From: Brevipalpus yothersi
Lineage: Eukaryota > Arthropoda > Arachnida > Trombidiformes > Tenuipalpidae
Length of the DNA: 64,000 bases
NCBI GenBank assembly: GCA_003956705.1
Contig: QZCP01000170.1
Coordinates: 1-64,000, forward strand
Direction: 5' to 3'
The position numbers and the translations under genes were made by a program. Below, piece after piece: positions 35,019 to 46,814 of this stretch (within the stretch, counting starts at the first letter, position 1; each line of letters opens with the position of its first letter). Below the pieces are notes generated by a model. The model saw only the letters and a list, made by a program, of their open reading frames with translations, had not been told where the DNA came from and searched no databases.

Positions 35019-36134
35019 CTATATTGTACTTAATTGCCAGAGTGAATGTTGAAAGCCATGAGTTATGGAAAAATTTTCAATCAACTTTTTTTCAAAAAAA
35101 GGACCTCGCTTATCTTCCAATAGAGAACAAATCATAGCAAGTCGTTGATATGTGAGAGTCAGTTCTACTGAAGGTCCTGGAAATAATTTCAAATGAAGTC
35201 CCAAAAGTTTTATACCTGATTTGAGAGCTTCGTTAATATCTGTACAAGTGTAGAAATTTTCCAAATTCAATAGCAATTGAGCCATATCCTCATCCTCCTG
35301 CTCATTTGGGCTCAAGCATCGAATACATTTACACTTGAAGAAAAAGCCATCTATCAACAGCTTTTGAGTTTCTTTTCTGGAAAGATAATGACCACAGTAA
35401 TTGACCACAGGAGTTTCGATCTCTGTATCAATTTCTTTTAGTGCTCTCACTTGCATCTTGAGACCATCGAAAACTTGACACGCATTTGGAATACAATTAT
35501 GATCGAAAACTGAAGAAGCTATGTACAGACCAGTTCCAATTTTGGTTAATCTATCAGAAATACCATATGAATTGATAGCTATTTTCCCGTAGATTTCAAA
35601 AAAATTTCCTAAAGTAACACCAAGTGGCTGGAAAAAGAGAGACCAGGCAGCTTGTAAGACTGGACCAATATCGGAATGCTCAGATATTTCTTTACTGTGA
35701 CTTAGTAGAGAATTGAAACTTCTTTTGCCATTATAAGTTTCGAACTCTTCAAATTCTTTCTCAGGACATTCTTTGAGTAACAGAATCACTCGAAGAGCTA
35801 ATCGATACATATCATCCTCAAGGAAGATATCTCTAGAACGTGGTGACTGTCGAATGAATACTTCGCATTCAGCTTTATGCACCTCTTTCCAATCTTTGGT
35901 TTGACACATGAGGCCACAATAACGAGCAATCTTGCATTTTGAACACTTTTTGGGAGCTTCTTTGAGGCTAAATAATGCGAATTATTCAGATAAATTGTGA
36001 GAAGAAAAAAATCAAGACAATAATTACTTCACTTCTAAACAATAGTGACACGCTTTGATTATCCTAGAAGGTGAAACACAATGAACGAACGGATAACATT
36101 CAACGATTACATCACCCGGCTGGTATTTAACCAT
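35019..36134 (-). CDS. SMYD-like protein (MYND plus divergent SET)
   Basis: Two exons on the minus strand, 36134-36028 and 35967-35019, phase-2 intron, 351 residues. KYQPGDVIVECYPFVHC; MYND CHYC, KKCSKCKIARYCGLMCQTKDW, HKAEC; SET core INSYGI, GTGLYIASSVFDHNCIPNA (DHNC for NHSC); VNYCGHYL; post-SET CKCIRC; full helical C-terminal domain (LNLENFYTCTDINEALKSGIK). It is the complete relative of the minus-strand subfamily at 38, 41 and 43 kb and the parent of the pseudogene at 51.64 kb. Confidence 0.88.
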
Positions 36135-38005
36135 TTTGTTCAGGTTCGAATCAACTAGATTTCAGAGATCACGAAGATAATCCGATGGTCGATAGTTGGG
36201 TTAAATATAAAAATATGAAAATCTCTCTAAAAGTGATAATTTTCATGAGACATTCAGCAAACTTAGTCCATCTAAATATTGTCAAATTTTTGAGCAAAAA
36301 ATCTTGGTAGAACTGATGACTTCACTCATAGGGATGGATGTAATAGACTTTTCTCCTACACATTTAATCTGTAAGAGAATTCACCGGAAACTGTGCTTCC
36401 ATCAGGATGCGGAAGTGGAAAGTCATTAGGGAATGGGAAAGAAACTGAAACGAGTAATCAACTTTTTACTCAAAACTCGTTACTGACTTTTTTGACCAAG
36501 CCAGGGTTGATTTATTAAATCAATATGAAGTTTTTCGGGACTGATTAGTGTGGCATAAAATACACATGATTGAAAGTTGAATCACACTGAATCCTAGCGA
36601 GAAGTGAATAATCTTCATTTTCAGTATATTGATAATGTTTTCCAGTTACGATATCACTGAAAACAAGTGGGAGTTAATCGAATCATAGGACTAAATTACA
36701 TCTGGAAATTGGCACTCAACTGGCCTGAGCGAGACAAACTCATAGATATTGAGTTTTTTCTCAAACCAATTTCAGCAGAACAGAAAAATTTCTAGATGTT
36801 ACATTGTAATGATTCCTTCTAATGTATGATGACCTGATGGAGCAAACAACTGCATGGGAAAATTGATCAATACATAATTACAATGGATTAATGATCGAGC
36901 TTCATCGATTCAGTGAGTTGATCTTGATAAACAATCTTATGGGCATTCCATTATGATTGTTTTACGCTTGATTACAATAACTGTGTTTTATTGCCACCTC
37001 AGATATCTCCATGCTATTAGATTTGGGAAAGTTATCATTATGAAGTAAAACAATGAAAAAACGTTTCTCTCTCTCTTCCCAGAGATGCCGAATCAAAACT
37101 TGCTGATCGATTGCAAACTGTTTTGGTTTTACTCACTTTCCTGCATGAGGATATCCGCTGTCATTTTTGTTTGGAATGTTAGATAAGATTTCGTTCTTTA
37201 TATTGTTTCACTCCTCCAGTCGGCTCATCAGTTCTAGACCTCTGGAAAAGTTCTCAAGATATCTTTCTGGTAGGCTCTTGAAAATAATCGATTGAATGTG
37301 CTCATCCTTCTCTCACAGCTGATAAGAAATGTCTATCACTCAATGAGAAGTCGGTCTTCGAGGAAAATACGATACACCCTCCATATGGTGTTACAAAAAT
37401 ATAAGAATGAGGTAGCAGTTTCAAAGTGGGCTTCTCATTGATATTTTCACTATTTAACATCCGTTACCTTGATTGGCTCTCATTTTTGAAAACCTCTTAT
37501 CAACACCAACAGTATCAGAAAGGAGTGATAACGTAATTTGGAAAACAAATGAATATTCGAAGCAAAAATTGGAAGATATATTAGCGTCAAGACGCGAGTG
37601 ATTTATCTTCTCCTCTTCATCTTATCGGAGTGTCTTCAATTTGAAAAAATTGGAGCTTATTAGAAACAGTCAGAAGAACAATTTCGTTTCTTCAGCAGAG
37701 AAAGCTATGAGTTATGGAGAAATGGAAAAATTTTTTTATTAATTTTGCTTAAAACGTAAAACGACTATCTTTGGATGCTTATTTTTTTTGGCTCTCCATA
37801 AAGATCTTGAAGTTTTTAAACAAAAGTTTTTGAAAGGTTCTGGATTTCTTCTAGTTTGACTTCCCAGTGGGAAGTAACGAATTGAAGCGATCTGATAATA
37901 AGATCATGCAAGAGCATTTGAACGTCCAGGTAATTAGTCTAGCAAAATTTTCATCAACTTGACTGCCTCGAGAGGATCTTTTGATGGGAAGAAATTCAAT
38001 TTAAG
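36135..38005. other. Intergenic with SMYD relics
   Basis: No intact gene. At 37130-37190 the plus strand reads HEDIRCHFCLE, a relic of a SMYD first exon (compare KDIRCHYCLED at 33.6 kb). The block at about 37100-37300 is repeated at 40505-40740. At about 37690-37990 minus-strand sequence resembles the C-terminal part of SMYD copies (AGCGATCTGATAATAAG, shared with 43.6 kb). Confidence 0.55.
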
Positions 38006-38869
38006 CTAATCCCTTTCATATTGATCATCCGAAGCCATACATCGTTGGCATTTACACCTGAAGAAATAACCATCCTCGAGAAATCTCTGTCTCTCTTCTC
38101 TAGGTTTCTTAGGATCAGTATAATTGATGACAGGGGCCTCAATATTTGTGTCGAAACTCGTGATTGCCCTAATCTGCATTTTGAGTCCATCAAAGAACGG
38201 CATAGCATTTGGCTTACAACTATGATCGAAAACTGAAGAAGCAATATAAAGTGCGCTCACAATTATCACATTCTTTTCTCTAATAGTGAATGAATTAATC
38301 CTTATTTTCCCATAGATCTCAAAGAAAGTAATAAAATCAACATCTTTATATTTGGGGAAATGTTGAAGGAGATCAGACCAGGCTGCAACTAAGTTGGTGA
38401 CTCTCCAAGGACTCTCAGCATGCTTCTTAGAGTGACTCATGAGAGAATCAAAACTTCTCTTGCCACCATAAGTTTGGACTTCTTCGAATGCTTTTTCAGG
38501 ATGTTTTTTGAGCAGGTCGATCACACGAATAATCAATTTGAATTCATCATTATGGGATATTCCCAACGATGTATTGGCAAGAATTTTACATTCACTCTTG
38601 TGCGCCGTTTTCCAATCTTTAGCCTGACATGGAGAGTTACAGTACCGAGCAACTTTGCATTTGGAACATTTTCGAAGGGATGAACTGAAAACGTGGTGCA
38701 AAAGTATAAGAATACATTAATATGCATAAAGAGGCAGCAAAAACAGAAAAGAGTAGAATTACCTAGCTTTACAGCAAAAATAGCATCTTTTTTCCAGCTC
38801 ACTTGAGTCTAGACAATACACGAATGGATAACATTCAATGATCACATCACCTGGCTTATATTTCACCAT
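38006..38869 (-). CDS. SMYD-like protein, C-terminally truncated
   Basis: Two exons on the minus strand, 38869-38763 and 38684-38006, phase-2 intron, 261 residues. KYKPGDVIIECYPFVYC; MYND RCYFC, RKCSKCKVARYCNSPCQAKDW, HKSEC; SET core INSFTI, ALYIASSVFDHSCKPNA (DHSC for NHSC); INYTDPKK; post-SET CKCQRC. It stops shortly after the post-SET motif; sequence matching the lost C-terminal helical domain remains downstream at about 37690-37990, so a stop or frameshift has shortened the gene. The fragment may still fold as MYND plus SET. Confidence 0.8.
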
Positions 38870-39984
38870 TTCTTTACTGGATTGCAATTTTTTCCATAAA
38901 AAAAGATTCTCAATCAAACACTGATCTAGCCAAAACTGAGAAAATTCTCATACATACGGATAGACTTCACTATACAAAAAATAATGGTAAATTTTCAATT
39001 TAAAAGTTAAACATTTCCCAGAGCAAAATCTATGTCCCCAAGCAACGTTAACAGATCTCATGCACAGAGCGCATTTTTCAATGCACTCTGGAAGCCGCAT
39101 ACGAACTCTTGATTACTGGTCATATTTTACCAAAACAAAGGGATCCACTCGGAAATTCATTTATTCACAGAGGGGAATACTCTATTAGTAGTGTCATTTT
39201 ATTGTATTTTTGGTATTTTGGTGTACTTTAGTTTTTGACTAAAGCTGCCTTGATAAGATCTCCGTGATACTCAGGAGAAAAGATCTGTGTCTCCAGCTGG
39301 ATGCTTTGATGAGGCATCTTAAGAGTGAAAGTAGTTGAAATCGATCTTTCAATTTGTCCTGATATCCTCGAGTTCTCATCTAAATTCTGTTATCATTCGT
39401 TTTCTCAGGAGATCATGAAGATTTTCATCACTCTGAGAGCGCGATTTCGAAAATCTCAAATCAAGATCCAGTTCTACTTTTACTAGATGTCATGTTTCCA
39501 CTATTTTGATAGTTTCAATAGGTTTGGAATATTTTGGTGTCTTTTCCAGTATCATTTTTATGCATTTAGAAAAGTTTCCAAGCTATTCTTTCAGTCTTTC
39601 ATCGGAGACTAATCGATTGAATGCGTTTTCACTCTCTTCTTGATATTCATTAAGAATGTTTATTGCTGAGAGAGGGGCCAGTCTTCTGGGGAATGATCTT
39701 CATAAAAAAAGTGATTCAACAATATGCACCCTCGAAATGACCATCTCATTGAGCTACTTATGTCTATCATCACATTAGTCCCATGATTTATTCTCATTTT
39801 TGAATACATATTTGATACAATAGTGGTAAAACAGAAGATACTGTAAATGAATATCTGTAGCAAAATCAAAGAAAAAGGTGACCTTAATGAATGCCGTTCT
39901 TCTTTTATTGAAATTTCAGAATGCGTGAAACTTTTTTCAGTATCAAGAAAACCCTCTCGGGAAAGAAAAAAACCATGATCGGTG
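38870..39984. other. Intergenic with repeated relic block
   Basis: About 39160-39980 is repeated at about 42560-43300, in each case upstream of a minus-strand SMYD-like gene. Inside, 39410-39560 matches the C-terminal coding part of the minus-strand gene at 45307 (CATCACTCTGAGAGCG shared) but without an open frame, so it is a decayed copy of that gene. Confidence 0.6.
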
Positions 39985-40419
39985 CACAGAGGTCTCACTT
40001 ATGAGGATGCTCTGCAAATGATTGGGCAACTTTTTAAACGGGAAGCTGTGCAACAAGTGGCTCGATGGTATGTTGGTCAATCAGGGAATAAATTATCATC
40101 ACGACAGATACAGTCAAGTATAATTGCCTTGAGTGATGATCTGGTGTTTGGAGGTGAATTTGAAATTGCTCGATGTTTTACTCTTCGGCAGAGAATTGGA
40201 TCCACAAATGCTTACACTGTGTATATACTTGTTCAAGATCCGAAAATAAGTCCTGAACCAGTGTGCATTCTGGACAAAGAATATGGTGTTTGTCATGAGG
40301 ATGATTTGATTTTCGTTTTCGGTAGACCAGTTAGTAATCCAAAAGCCTACTCAGAAGATGATCAGAAAGTTAGTCGTCTTATGAAGGATATTTGGACAAA
40401 TTTCGCTGAAACTGAGTAA
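39985..40419 (+). pseudogene. Carboxylesterase 3' fragment
   Basis: Very close copy of 30640-31062, the last third of exon 1 of the carboxylesterase. The frame is still open (about 144 codons: LTYEDALQMIGQLFKREAV, GVCHEDDLIFVFGRP). It has a 9-bp in-frame insertion (adding TVY) and a mutated exon end, so translation ends at TAA. It lacks the oxyanion motif and the catalytic Ser and cannot be an active esterase. The match continues to about 40478 in the following intron sequence. Confidence 0.88.
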
Positions 40420-41278
40420 GAGGTTGACTCTTCTGTACAGCCTATAATCATTATTACAGCCCATATTCTGAACGATTAATTGAATATTCATGTTCATCTA
40501 TTTTCCTAGAAATGACAAATCAAAACTTGCTGATTAATTGCGAACTTTTCTGGTTTCATCCACTCTTCTGTATGACGATAACCGTTATCATTTTTGTTTG
40601 AAAGGTTGATAAGATTTCGTTATCGATATGAAGTTTAACTATTCCAGTATCAGCCCATCATTTTTGCACCTCTGAAAAGTTGCCAAGTTATCTTTCCGGT
40701 CTGCTGTTGGAAACTTATCGATTAGAAACAGTGGAAATAGATTAAATGAAACAGTGGCTCTGGTCAAACTACCTGGTATATTCGTAGAAACTTCAGCTCA
40801 GCCCAGTAACAACAGTTTCGAAAAGCACCAATAGATTAATTCAGAAACCAAATGAATTATTGTAGAGCCCGGAGAAAAAAATGTAACCAAGAGAAAATAT
40901 TAGATTTATGATTCGAGATATTCATCCCCTCTTCTTTATCTCATCAGAGCGTTTTCAATTTAAAAATTCAAAAATATTGGAATTCAAGAGGAAAAACAAC
41001 TCCAGAGCAGAAAATGTTCAATCCCAAGAAGAATTTTTACCAATTCTAATTTCCCAATTCTCTTCGGAAAATAGCAGACGTTCATCTTTGGAAAAGTCAT
41101 ACAGTTGTGAATGTGTGAATTGAAGTAATTGAGGTGATGTAATAAGCTTAGAGTTAGAGTGTCTGAGGGTAATTGGTAAGTAATTGTTTCAGGATGAGTT
41201 CCATAAACTTGAAAATTGTTTCGAGAGTTTCTTGAGAGTTCTATTGTAGGAAAAATTATTGTATAATATCGTATATTA
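40420..41278. other. Intergenic with SMYD exon 1 relic
   Basis: Near 40505-40610 is the second copy of the decayed SMYD first exon also seen at 37.1 kb (ATCATTTTTGTTTGAAAGG shared with TGTCATTTTTGTTTGGAATG). No intact gene. About 40900-41270 resembles the decayed C-terminal region of a minus-strand SMYD gene. Confidence 0.5.
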
Positions 41279-42200
41279 TTATATTAATTTAAATTCTTTC
41301 TTAAATCTCGAGAATTCGTCAAAAAAATCTTTATCCTCTTGCTCATTTGGATTCAGGCATCTTTGGCATTTACACTTGAAGAAATGTCCATCTTCGAGAG
41401 TTTCCTGTCTTTCCTCTCTAGGAAGAGTAAAATCAACGTAACTGATGACTGGAGCCTCGATTTCCGTGTCAAAACTTGTGATGGCTCTAACTTGCATTTT
41501 GAGTCCATCATAAGAACGAATAGCATTTGGTTTACAACTATGATCGAAAACTGAAGAGGCAATATAAAGTCCTCTCCCAAAATCCCTTCCAAATTTATCT
41601 CTGATGGCGAATGAGTTGGTTCTTATTTTCCCATATATATCGAAGAAAGTATCGAAATCAACTTTTGAGTGCTTGGGAGAATGTTCAACGAGATTTGACC
41701 AAGCGTTTCGTAAAAAAAGGACCCTAAAAGAACCCTGAGAATTTTTCTCACGATGACTTATAAGAGAATCGAAACTTCTCTTGCCGTTATAAGTTTGGAC
41801 TTCTTCGAATGCTTTTTCAGGATGTTTCTCAAGCAAGTCAATCACTCGAACAACTAATCTCAAACCTTCGGGTTGAAAATGTCGAAGCAAAAATGTGTTG
41901 GAGAGAATTTTACATTCACTCTTGTGCGACATTTTCCAATCTTTAGCTTGACATGAAGAGTCACAGTACCAAGCAAATTTGCATCGGGAACATCTTTGAA
42001 GCGATGAGCTGAAATATACAAGTTGGAAGAATATACATGAATATACAAACGTATATGTAAACAGGCAGCAAAAATAGGAACGAGTAGAATTACCTAGCTT
42101 CACAGCAAAAATAGCATCTTTTTTCAATCTCAGTATGGTATAAACAGTAAACAAATGGATAACATTCAACGATCAGATTGCCGCGCTCATATTTCACCAT
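41279..42200 (-). CDS. SMYD-like protein, C-terminally truncated
   Basis: Two exons on the minus strand, 42200-42094 and 42008-41279, phase-2 intron, 278 residues. KYERGNLIVECYPFVYC; MYND RCYFC, QRCSRCKFAWYCDSSCQAKDW, HKSEC; SET core TNSFAI, GRGLYIASSVFDHSCKPNA (DHSC for NHSC); ISYVDFTL; post-SET CKCQRC followed by LNPNEQEDKDFFDEF and an early stop. Closest to the gene at 38006; both have lost the C-terminal helical domain, so the truncation may be shared or tolerated. Confidence 0.82.
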
Positions 42201-43522
42201 CGTCTCATGAGACCTTAATTCCTTCTTTAGAAAGAAGTTCGATTCGGATAATGGTCCAACTAAAACTGAATACAAATCTATGAATCTACTAGATTTTGTT
42301 ACATTTCACCAAAACTGGGAGGATTCTTATCTCAACAAAAACGAATGAACTTCATCGTACAAAAAGTGATAGTAAATTACTCGGAACGAAGTTCATGTCT
42401 CTTTGGCAACGCCAACAACTTCTGTTAATCGTGATTAATCCCATTCACATGGCGCATTCTTCAATATACTCTGGGAAACCACACTCAAGCAATTGATCAT
42501 ACTGATCATATTTAATAGCAATGAAAGAATCAATTTGGGAATTCATTTGTGCATAGGTAAATGATGCTTAATGGGAAGTAGTCCTATTCTATTGCATATG
42601 GGGCACTATATTCCGTCAGCAAAGCTGTTTTGATGGGATTTTCGTAACACTCAGAAGAGAATATTTCAGTCCTCAACCTATTAGATGCATTGATAAAGCA
42701 CCTCAATTAGTCGCTATTAACCTTTCGATTCATTACCAACTTGGTCCTCATTTGAATTATGTTTTCGTTGATTATCTCGTGAGATTTTGAAAATTCTCAT
42801 CCCTTTAAGAGCGTCAATTCAAGAGCCTCAGATCGAGATTCAACCCAGCTCGATGTCCACCGGAACGAGGAGGAGTTTTCGCTGTCTTGATAGTTCCAAT
42901 GGATTCGGAAGATTTGGGTGTCTTTCCCAGTATCAGTTCATCATTTTATACCTCTGGAAACGATTCAAAGACCTACTCCCAGTCTGTTGTTAGAAACTAA
43001 TCAATTAAATGCGTTTTACCTCTCGATGCTCATAAGGGAATGTTCATTGCTCAAAAAAGTGCCAGTCTCCTGAGATATAGTTTTCATGAAAACAGTGATT
43101 AGAAAATAGGCGATTTGGTAACAAGCATCTCTTTCAACTACCCACTCATATCTATTATCTCATTGGTGTCATGATTTATTCCCATTTTTGAATATATAAT
43201 TGATACAGTAGTAGTAAAATACTGTAAATAAGTGTCTGTAGCAAAATTAGGAAAAATGTAAGCTCAATAAATGCTGTTACCTCCTTTTCATGATCTCATC
43301 AAGACCTTTTTGGAACTCGACATATACATTCTGCACGCTGAAAAGTGTGTGAGACATTTTTTCAACTCCCAATTTTAAGTTCTAATTTCCAAGTAATTTT
43401 AAGTTTAAGATTTTCTCCGAAAAATCTTCAGGAAGTTAATTTTGGAGAATTGAAGTCTCAAAGAAAATCAAGAGAGAGTTCATAATATTTCTCTTTTAGA
43501 AGAGAATGTTGAAGACCATGAG
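42201..43522. other. Intergenic with repeated relic block
   Basis: Second copy of the block at 39160-39980. About 42605-42680 is the segment that recurs at 57668-57745, fused to the polymerase remnant. About 42780-42940 is another decayed copy of the C-terminal part of the gene at 45307 (CAGATCGAGATTCAACCCAG compare CAGATCAAGATTCAATCCAG). Confidence 0.6.
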
Positions 43523-44494
43523 TTATGAGCAAGTTTTCCAAAAATTTTTCTTGATAGAACAGAAAACGTTCGTCCTCGAGTAGGTTATAAATTGAAGCGA
43601 TCTGATAATAAGCCAATGTTTGGATGACGGAAGGCTCTGGAAATCCAGTTTTAACTGAGGCATATCTTTATCTCTTTGCTCATCTTGTGTAATGCATCGT
43701 AAGCACTTACACTTGAAATATTTATCATCAAGAATTTCCTGCCTTTGTTCTCTTGTCAAGATTTGATCACAGTAACTGATCACAGGAGCCTCTGTTTCGG
43801 TATCAAATGATTTTATGGCCCTAACTTGCATTTTTAGCCCATCAAGCATTCGGTGCACAACTGTGGTCAAAAACTGAGGAGGCAACATAAAGACCGCTCC
43901 CAATGTCAGTTAACTTGTCATAAATACTGAAACAGCTAATCGCTACCTTCCCATAGATATCGAGGAAAGTTTCCATATCGAGTCCAAGCTGTTTGAAGAA
44001 AAGGAGCCAAGTTGTTCGTAAGAAAGGGCCTTTCAAAGGATGCTCAGCTAACTCTTTACTGTGACTGAGCAGAGAATTGAAACTTCTTCTACCATTATAA
44101 GTCTGAACCTCTTCGAATGCCTTTTCGGGATGCTTCTTGAGCAGCAAAATTAATCGGAGAACCAATTTAAATATATCGTGTTCGATTAAACCACGAGACG
44201 ATGGTTCTGCTAGAATTTTACATTCCGCCTTGTGTATTATTTTCCAATCGCGAGCTTGACATGAGGAGTCACAATTACGAGCAAATTTGCATTTGGAACA
44301 TTTTCGAAGTGATGAGCTGAAAAAAACAAGAGAAGTTTGTGGATTAATCAGCAACAGAAATAGCTAGAAATGAATGAGGTGAATTACCTAGCTTTAAAGC
44401 AGAAATAGCATCTCGTGTCTACTTTATATGACCTTAAACAGTACATCAATGGATAACATTCAACAATCACATCACCGGGCTTATACTTCACCAT
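43523..44494 (-). pseudogene. SMYD-like pseudogene
   Basis: Exon 1 44494-44388 and exon 2 from 44316 are intact through the MYND finger (RKCSKCKFARNCDSSCQARDW) and the first half of SET (GSGLYVASSVFDHSCAPNA). Immediately after PNA, 11 bases are missing relative to the paralogs at 38 and 41 kb, shifting the frame. The downstream frame resumes with LDGLKMQVRAIKSFDTE and CKCLRC. A second lesion disrupts the C-terminal domain. A MYND finger ligand is also changed (ARNC for ARYC context). Unlikely to give a full SET protein. Confidence 0.85.
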
Positions 44495-45306
44495 TATGCC
44501 TTTTAGAGGCTATTCCTTCAATGGTATGATAGTCAATCAAACAGTGATCTATTCATCAATAAGATGAATCTGAGCGAGAAAATTTCTTCTGTGAATGGCG
44601 ATTAAGATAGATTATTTCATTAGAACATTAAACCATTTACAGAAATAGCAGTAAAAAATCAAAAAATTGTAACGAGTAATTCGTTTGGAGGAGTGTCTCT
44701 TATCTTATATTGAAGAGAAGTTTCGAGCCTGCGAGGTAAAGGTGCGCAGGCCTAAGCGAAACTGGCCGAAAATTACGAATATTAAGGGATTAATATACGA
44801 TTTCAGCCATCGGCATTTCAGGATGGAAAACGCAGCCTTAATCTAAACTTATCTGATACATCAGACCAAATAATTGATTCAATAATTTTAGGCCTCAAAA
44901 CGAAAGCGAACCAGCCAGCAACTGTTAGTGCAATCAATTATCAAAAATATCAACTTTTGTTGATAAAAAGGCGCCTGTCACTCTCATGGCGCGTTCTTCA
45001 AGGTGTTTTTGAGGCCAAACTATCGAGATGCTCGATCGAAATATAAATATAAATTCTTGTTCAACTTAAATTTATGACCAAATAATGATCACAAGTTTAA
45101 CCTCTTTAAAATGATTTTTTTATTGTGTTCGGTTAGTTATATGTTCTTACAAGAGAATTCGAAATGATCCGTTTGAAAAGAGCCCCAACTGGGATAAAGC
45201 TTCCCTGTAGTCGATAAGCAGTTTGAGTTCATTTACTTCTAAATCAGAAATATTGCCAATCAATGTCTCTAACTTTCTAATGAAGATGTGATAGTTACAG
45301 CGAATA
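44495..45306. other. Intergenic, promoter side of SMYD pseudogene
   Basis: Non-coding. Contains GGCGCGTTCTTCAA near 44990, also found (as GGCGCATTCTTCAA or similar) upstream of the SMYD-like genes at 42.4 and 39.1 kb, so a shared upstream unit. A 10-bp inverted repeat, GGCCTCAAAA at 44891-44900 and its complement at 45007-45016, spans 126 bp. Confidence 0.5.
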
Positions 45307-45726
45307 TCATTTGGGTTCTGTTATCTGTGATTTTTTAGTGAGATCTTGAAGATTCTCATCACTCTGAGAGCGTGATTTCAAAAGTCTCAGATCAAGATTC
45401 AATCCAGTTCGATGTTTACCAGAACGGCGACGAGCTTTCGCTGTTTTGGTGGTCTTGCTAGGTTCAGCAGCTTTGGGTGTCTTAGCAGCCTTTGGAGGTT
45501 CCACAGGTTTAGTAATACTGGGAGTCTTAGGAGTTTCTGTTTTTTCCGGAGATTTTGGAGTTTCAGAAGATTTTTTCAGTGCTGCTTCTTTGGAATCTAT
45601 CTTCTTGTCCAACGATACCGATTCCTCAACAGCCTCCTTTTTCTTGGATTTCTTTTTGTACATGCCTACCCCGGTACAAATCAAAATGATAGCGATAATA
45701 ATTAGCAATAGAATCAGAATCCACAT
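45307..45726 (-). CDS. Single-pass membrane protein C-terminus, unrecognised
   Basis: 139 codons from Met 45726, but the frame is open further upstream to about 45768 (reading HPPIAGPSNF before the Met). A strong transmembrane helix (ILILLLIIIAIILICTGVGM) is followed by a Lys stop-transfer run. A Lys/Pro/Thr/Ala-rich tail comes next (PKAAKTPKAAEPSKTTKTAK), then a conserved-looking end (RTGLNLDLRLLKSRSQSDEN). This is the layout of a type I receptor or adhesion protein tail. The upstream limit of the frame coincides with the left edge of the large segmental duplication at about 45765, so the 5' part of the gene was probably cut off. Decayed copies of its tail lie at 39.4 and 42.8 kb. No family recognised. 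Confidence 0.5.
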   Translation of the reverse strand: MWILILLLIIIAIILICTGVGMYKKKSKKKEAVEESVSLDKKIDSKEAALKKSSETPKSPEKTETPKTPSITKPVEPPKAAKTPKAAEPSKTTKTAKARRRSGKHRTGLNLDLRLLKSRSQSDENLQDLTKKSQITEPK

Positions 45727-45764
45727 AAAATTAGATGGACCAGCAATGGGAGGGTGAACATTTT

Positions 45765-45932
45765 CTCACGTCAATTGCTGAAGAATTCATCGGCACTTTA
45801 GTCAAATTGAATTTGTGGAAAAAATAATAGAAATTATCCTCCTCATTCTCAAGAACCGTTTCAGTATAAGCCTTGGAGGCATCATCAGTCACTAGATAAG
45901 AGATTGGGGTGAGGAACTCGAATAGGTATCAT
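45765..45932 (-). pseudogene. Ionotropic-receptor-like 5' fragment
   Basis: Copy of the first 56 codons or so of receptor-like copy 2 (24885-25058), including the start ATG equivalent at 45932. A 2-base deletion near 45897 shifts the frame, and sequence beyond codon 56 is absent. It marks the left edge of the duplicated segment. Confidence 0.85.
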
Positions 45933-46814
45933 TTTGTTTTGTTTAAAGAGAGATCAAGATAGACAAATTGCATTACTTTTTGAATCAATTTTTGAGATTT
46001 GTCAAGTTTACACAAGTTATTGTTATGATTGGTAAGCATAAAGTAGACTCGCTTCTTGACAAAAAAAATGATTAGAAAAACTTTTCATGGTGAACAATCG
46101 ATACAATGTGTATTTTTTTCAATCTTTGATCGACCTTCTTCGACCTTCTATTTTAAACTATTGCCTTTCCATGCCGAAATATTCATTCTGAGATTTTCTA
46201 TCTCATAGTTCATTTGCATTTTGTTTCATTAGACTTAATGATCCAGATGATGATTTTGATCGTTTCTTTGACTGAAAGCATGTAGGAATCTTCGGATCTC
46301 ATTTGACCAAAATAGCATAGTAATTTTCCTTGTCCTTGGAAGTTTCTCGAATTTTTTTGTACCCATTTTGCACCGAAAGAATGCTTCCAAATTTCATTTG
46401 AAAAATTATTCATTCTGAATCTTCACTAATGATTTTTATGAAGTGAAAAACAAGATTGCTTGTCAATCACAAACTTGTCGGGAAGAGTTTGAACTAACAA
46501 TTCAATGATCAACATTAAACATCATAAGTATGAAGAATAATTCAATAAATCTCAGATTCCTATTGAATAATTTACACACATTAATCATCGATTAATTTTT
46601 CTCCAAAAAAAAGCCTATTCTTTGATTTTTTTTCATTTTCAGATTATGCGCAAGCTCACCAATTACGAACCGCTTGTAAACATAAAAAGTAGAAGACTTT
46701 AGTCAAGTCATTTCACTTTGTGTTGTTAACTAGAAGCGAAGCTCGTTTTATCGACTCACCTTCAGAACTTGATTATTCATTTTTCTTTAATTTTTTTACT
46801 TCAAAATCATTGAA
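45933..46814. other. Duplicated head-to-head spacer
   Basis: High-identity copy of 25059-25923, the shared upstream region of receptor-like copy 2 and the SMYD-like gene; contains the promoter of the gene at 46815. Confidence 0.65.

Noticed and set aside
44728..44752. GCCTGCG...CGCAGGC stem, considered as part of a tRNA or small RNA
   Set aside because: No cloverleaf arms, anticodon or box sequences around it; probably chance or an element end.
45412..45757. Plus-strand frames with Gly/Ser/Phe-rich translation
   Set aside because: Antisense of the Lys/Pro/Thr-rich tail of the minus-strand gene at 45307.
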